A stretch of 64,000 bases of DNA from Dysgonomonas sp. 521 (GTDB taxonomy: Bacteria > Bacteroidota > Bacteroidia > Bacteroidales > Dysgonomonadaceae), in assembly GCF_010501055.1 (NCBI RefSeq), contig NZ_QVMO01000001.1, positions 62,001 to 126,000 of the forward strand. The letters are read 5' to 3'. The notes beneath the pieces are model-generated. The model did no database searches. It was not told where the DNA came from and saw nothing but the letters and a program-made list of their open reading frames with translations. Shown in pieces: positions 61,159 to 64,000 of the stretch; positions within the stretch are counted from its first letter, which is position 1; every line of letters starts with the position of its first letter. The position numbers and the translations under genes are program-made.

Positions 61159-62451
61159 ATGAAAGCGAAGAATAAATTCCAAAGACAAGTAGTAGAAGCG
61201 AGTAAAACCCTGCCGAAACTCACAAAAGAGCAAATTCAATGGGGTTATGAAAACGGTATCGACCATATCGGGCGCAGAACCGATAAGGGAGTGATAACCT
61301 GTACTAAATGCGGTCATTCGTGGCAAGGAGCAGGATATTTGGTTGCCACCCTAACGGAATGCAAATGCCCGAACTGTAACACCAAACTAACGGTAGAAAC
61401 TACCAAGAAACGGACATTCAACACTCGTTACTACATGACGGTAGTAACCGCCCATGCAGGTTATCAAGTATTGCGTTCTGTAATGCTATTCTGTTCGGTA
61501 AAGGTCGGAGAAACGCCTAAATACGACTATTCAGAAGTTATGCAACGGTGGATTGCTCCCAACGGAAAGCATTGCACATTCGCAAAACTCCGTCAGACAA
61601 TGGGTACTTGCTACTATGATGCGTGGATATTCCATACCGATTTGGAATTACGTAGCGAGAACAGCAACAACAAATATTACATAAATGTATATGATAAAAT
61701 ATTTACAGGCGTGGTTTACCCCCGAATGAAGCTAATTCCCGAACTAAAAAGGACAGGCTATAAAAAGGCTCTATACGGACAGAAACCGTTAGACCTATTC
61801 CGCACCTTGTTGACTGACAGCCGAGCCGAAACACTTATGAAAACAGGATACACCAAGCTATTAAAGCGTATCATGGACAGCGGTTGGAAGAATATCGACA
61901 AGTATTGGCAATCTGTCCGCATCTGCATCCGAAACGGTTACAAAATCAAAGATGCAACGATGTGGTGCGATTATATAGACAATCTCCGATTCTTCGGCAA
62001 AGACCTCCATAATGCTAAATATGTATGCCCGACAGACCTCAAAGCCGAGCATGACCGATATATGCTGAAGAAAGCCAAAGCCGATGCACAAGCGGAATTG
62101 AAAAAGCAACTTGAAAAAGAAGCCGAATTTAGAGCGATTAAAGCCAAGTTTTTCGGACTTATATTTTCCGATGGGCGTATCAGTGTCCGTGTACTTGAAA
62201 GCGTACAGGAGATAGTAGCAGAGGGACAGGCGATGCACCATTGCGTAGGTAGTTATTCGACCAAAGAAGACTCCCTTATTCTTTCAGCAACCATTGACGG
62301 CAAACGCATTGAAACTATAGAGGTATCTATTTCCAAACTGAAAGTAATCCAATGCAGGGGTTTATGCAACAAAAACACCGAACACCATAATCAGATACTT
62401 TCACTTGTAAATAACAATATGCCACTCATAGAACAACGATTGGCAGCATAA
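61159..62451 (+). CDS. PcfJ-like protein
   Basis: PcfJ-family protein of 430 residues. An N-terminal zinc ribbon has CTKCGHSWQG and CKCPNCNTKL (about residues 47-80). The C-terminal core reads VQEIVAEGQAMHHCVGSYSTKEDSLILSATIDGKRIETIEV (about 355-396), the diagnostic PcfJ segment. Start 61159 (MKAKNKF) rather than 61138, which overlaps PcfK. Function unknown. Confidence 0.85.
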   Translation: MKAKNKFQRQVVEASKTLPKLTKEQIQWGYENGIDHIGRRTDKGVITCTKCGHSWQGAGYLVATLTECKCPNCNTKLTVETTKKRTFNTRYYMTVVTAHAGYQVLRSVMLFCSVKVGETPKYDYSEVMQRWIAPNGKHCTFAKLRQTMGTCYYDAWIFHTDLELRSENSNNKYYINVYDKIFTGVVYPRMKLIPELKRTGYKKALYGQKPLDLFRTLLTDSRAETLMKTGYTKLLKRIMDSGWKNIDKYWQSVRICIRNGYKIKDATMWCDYIDNLRFFGKDLHNAKYVCPTDLKAEHDRYMLKKAKADAQAELKKQLEKEAEFRAIKAKFFGLIFSDGRISVRVLESVQEIVAEGQAMHHCVGSYSTKEDSLILSATIDGKRIETIEVSISKLKVIQCRGLCNKNTEHHNQILSLVNNNMPLIEQRLAA

Positions 62452-62494
62452 CAATAATCGGGCGGAGCAATCCGCCCACAAAATTCAAATAGAC

Positions 62495-62977
62495 ATGAAA
62501 ACAACAGAAGTAAACGATAGTATTATAGGCAAGCGTTGTAAGAGCATTTTTACAGGCTTAATGGTAACAGGCGTTATCGAAGAAATCAAGATAACCGAGT
62601 ACACAGCAGAAGTTAAAGTGCGTTTTGATAACCCACATAGATGGGGTAATCATACCTATAAAAGCGATTGGAGTTCAGCACGCTTACACGATGAATTTGG
62701 CTCGTTGCATCACCTCGAAATCATTGATGACAAATATCAAACTATCGTGGTCGAGTTCAACAAAGAAATAGCCGAGATTGACCGAATGTTTACACAGAAT
62801 TACAGCACTTGGGGAGCGGTAAACCTCAAAGAGTGGATAGACAACTACGAAAGTAGCCGTTTTACTCAATTTTCGAGAGATACGGCAATCATTACCTCCG
62901 AATACAATATGGAGAACATAATAGAGTGGCTTAAAAAACAGGATTATATTAAAGATTATCAACACATAACCAAGTAG
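62495..62977 (+). CDS. Unrecognised element protein
   Basis: A 160-residue cytoplasmic protein. The first 70 residues look like a small beta domain (GKRCKSIFTGLMVTGVIEEIKITEYTAEVKVRFDNP). No family recognised. It lies in the PcfK-PcfJ-DUF3873 run and is 2 bases from the next gene. Confidence 0.6.
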   Translation: MKTTEVNDSIIGKRCKSIFTGLMVTGVIEEIKITEYTAEVKVRFDNPHRWGNHTYKSDWSSARLHDEFGSLHHLEIIDDKYQTIVVEFNKEIAEIDRMFTQNYSTWGAVNLKEWIDNYESSRFTQFSRDTAIITSEYNMENIIEWLKKQDYIKDYQHITK

Positions 62978-62979
62978 TA

Positions 62980-63195
62980 ATGGAAACAAACTCAATCAAC
63001 AAGAACGGTTGCTCAGTATGCGAGCAAGGCAAAGAGAATTACACAACATTTATTGCAGGAGCATTCAGAGGTACGGAATATTACCAATACGACTACCGCC
63101 ACACGGACGGAGAATTGTTCTCTACGGTTGCCAAATCATTGGAACAATGCCGAAAAGAGCGGGACGAATGGTTACTAAAAAAGAAAAAACTATAA
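62980..63195 (+). CDS. DUF3873 protein
   Basis: DUF3873 protein of 71 residues. CSVCEQGKENYTTF and YYQYDYRHTDGELFSTVAKSLEQCRKERDEWL are diagnostic. Common on Bacteroidales elements, function unknown. Confidence 0.85.
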   Translation: METNSINKNGCSVCEQGKENYTTFIAGAFRGTEYYQYDYRHTDGELFSTVAKSLEQCRKERDEWLLKKKKL

Positions 63196-63205
63196 TTCAA
63201 AGAGT

Positions 63206-63391
63206 ATGACAACAATAAAGGACATTGAAGGAAACAGAATTGAAGTTACCAACCTTAGAGCTGCTATACAACAATGTATTGAATGCTCCGACAGCCCCTA
63301 CAAAATGGCTTCGGGGCATACAGTTGGCGAAAATCATCGGTATATGTTGGAGCAACTGAAGGAACTTCAAAAAAAGGAACAAGAGAAATGA
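63206..63391 (+). CDS. Small unrecognised protein
   Basis: A 61-residue charged protein (IEVTNLRAAIQQCIECSDSPYKMASGHTVGENHRYMLEQLKEL). It is the last gene of the rightward run, followed directly by a terminator. Resembles small proteins that accompany DUF3873 genes. Confidence 0.6.
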   Translation: MTTIKDIEGNRIEVTNLRAAIQQCIECSDSPYKMASGHTVGENHRYMLEQLKELQKKEQEK

Positions 63392-63394
63392 CAG

Positions 63395-63422
63395 GCGGGC
63401 GATTTTTCGCCCGTTACTTTTT
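63395..63422 (+). terminator. Intrinsic terminator of the PcfK-DUF3873 run
   Basis: Stem GCGGGCGA with TCGCCCGT, short T loop, then TACTTTTT. Confidence 0.8.
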
Positions 63423-63531
63423 CCATGAGCTGGAATATTAGCGGAAGAAAAAGTAACAAAAAGCCGATTAACAAACAATCCGAAACCTTTAATTGGCTTC
63501 GGATTGCTTTTTGTAATAGAAATTAGAATTA

Positions 63532-63978
63532 TCAAAAACTAATTTGTATATTTATCGCCCTCTTAAACCGGAACGGATTGGCAACATAATAGTAGCAGTT
63601 GGTAGCACCACCCGTAGTAACCACTATAGAACCATAACTGAAGATACGCCCAGCAATACCTTGTACCACCTGAATACCCTCACATTTAGCAAGTACCAGT
63701 TCAACTGTCCTACGACTTATTACTCCCGTTTTAATAATAACTCGTTTGTTGGTTACGGCATAGACTGAACCAACTTTCACTAACACACGCTGTACGAGGG
63801 AAACCAATCCTAAGAACAGAAGTGTGATTCCTAAATAATGCGTTATTTTCATTTCATCAAAATAACACATAAACCCGATAGCCAATAGTATGGCAGGTTG
63901 CAGGAACAAGAATATATGTATCCGTGCCCTATACATTATTTCCTCTCCGTGCTGTAAATATGTGGTAAGAAATTTCAT
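63532..63978 (-). CDS. PH-domain (bPH2) membrane protein
   Basis: A 148-residue protein with two membrane helices (about residues 22-38 and 47-65). The bacterial PH domain follows: YAVTNKRVIIKTGVISRRTVELVLAKCEGIQVVQGIAGRIFSYGSIVVTTGGATNCYYYVANPFRFKRAI. Convergent with the 61-residue gene. Function unknown; it may be element cargo or host sequence. Confidence 0.82.
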   Translation of the reverse strand: MKFLTTYLQHGEEIMYRARIHIFLFLQPAILLAIGFMCYFDEMKITHYLGITLLFLGLVSLVQRVLVKVGSVYAVTNKRVIIKTGVISRRTVELVLAKCEGIQVVQGIAGRIFSYGSIVVTTGGATNCYYYVANPFRFKRAINIQISF

Positions 63979-64000
63979 GCTGTTTTTTCGTTTATAATTT

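Overview
The window is mobile DNA from a member of the Bacteroidales (Bacteroides, Parabacteroides, Dysgonomonas or a relative). The evidence is the TraA-TraG/MobABC gene set, RteC regulators, DUF4133, DUF4134, DUF3408, DUF4099 and DUF1896 proteins, and promoters of the Bacteroidetes form (TAnnTTTG at -7). No housekeeping locus, rRNA, tRNA or CRISPR array is seen. A complete enolase gene is present, but as cargo.

Layout. (1) 1-31.5 kb is one arm of a CTnDOT-like conjugative element. It holds a leftward traA-traG run, a rightward mobA-mobB pair, the coupling protein mobC, a DUF4099 protein, topoisomerase III, DUF1896 and a 1,873-residue methylase-helicase. A leftward block of HTH proteins, a toprim/AAA primase-helicase and RteC follows. 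Cargo includes a two-gene HEPN plus zinc-finger cassette between mobB and mobC, a YhcG-type nuclease gene, and a fluoride-resistance unit (fluoride riboswitch, enolase, CLC-type fluoride exporter). (2) 31.5-32.6 kb is the N-terminal part of a tyrosine integrase, and 57.3-57.5 kb looks like the matching C-terminal part. (3) Between them lies a more GC-rich segment of about 24.7 kb that reads as a mobilizable element inserted in the HxxR box of the outer integrase. It has three recombinases, an AraC regulator, its own RteC, MobA/MobB, TraA/TraB/TraD homologues and HTH proteins, but no coupling protein or secretion channel. (4) 57.5-64 kb resumes outer-element accessory genes (ORF6N, RhuM-like, PcfK, PcfJ, DUF3873, PH domain).

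The centre of interest is a diversity-generating retroelement (DGR) at 36.5-42.6 kb inside the inner element. It has two secreted FISUMP/C-type-lectin-like target genes with 3'-terminal variable repeats, a MutS-like accessory gene, avd, a template repeat dominated by AAC codons, and a DGR-type reverse transcriptase. A secreted TlpA/thioredoxin-like gene overlaps the end of the reverse transcriptase. VR1 differs from the template at about 25 adenines and at only one other base, at the extreme 3' end. VR2 cannot be derived from this template by adenine changes alone.

Other signals not explained by the genes: a dispersed tandem 21/22-bp repeat family (four loci), a recurring ACCACTAAAAAAATYC leader, two copies of a large imperfect palindrome shared by both elements, a structured intergenic stem upstream of the inner rteC, and a pair of inverted palindromes flanking the AraC gene. 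All assignments come from reading the sequence; no database search or folding program was run.
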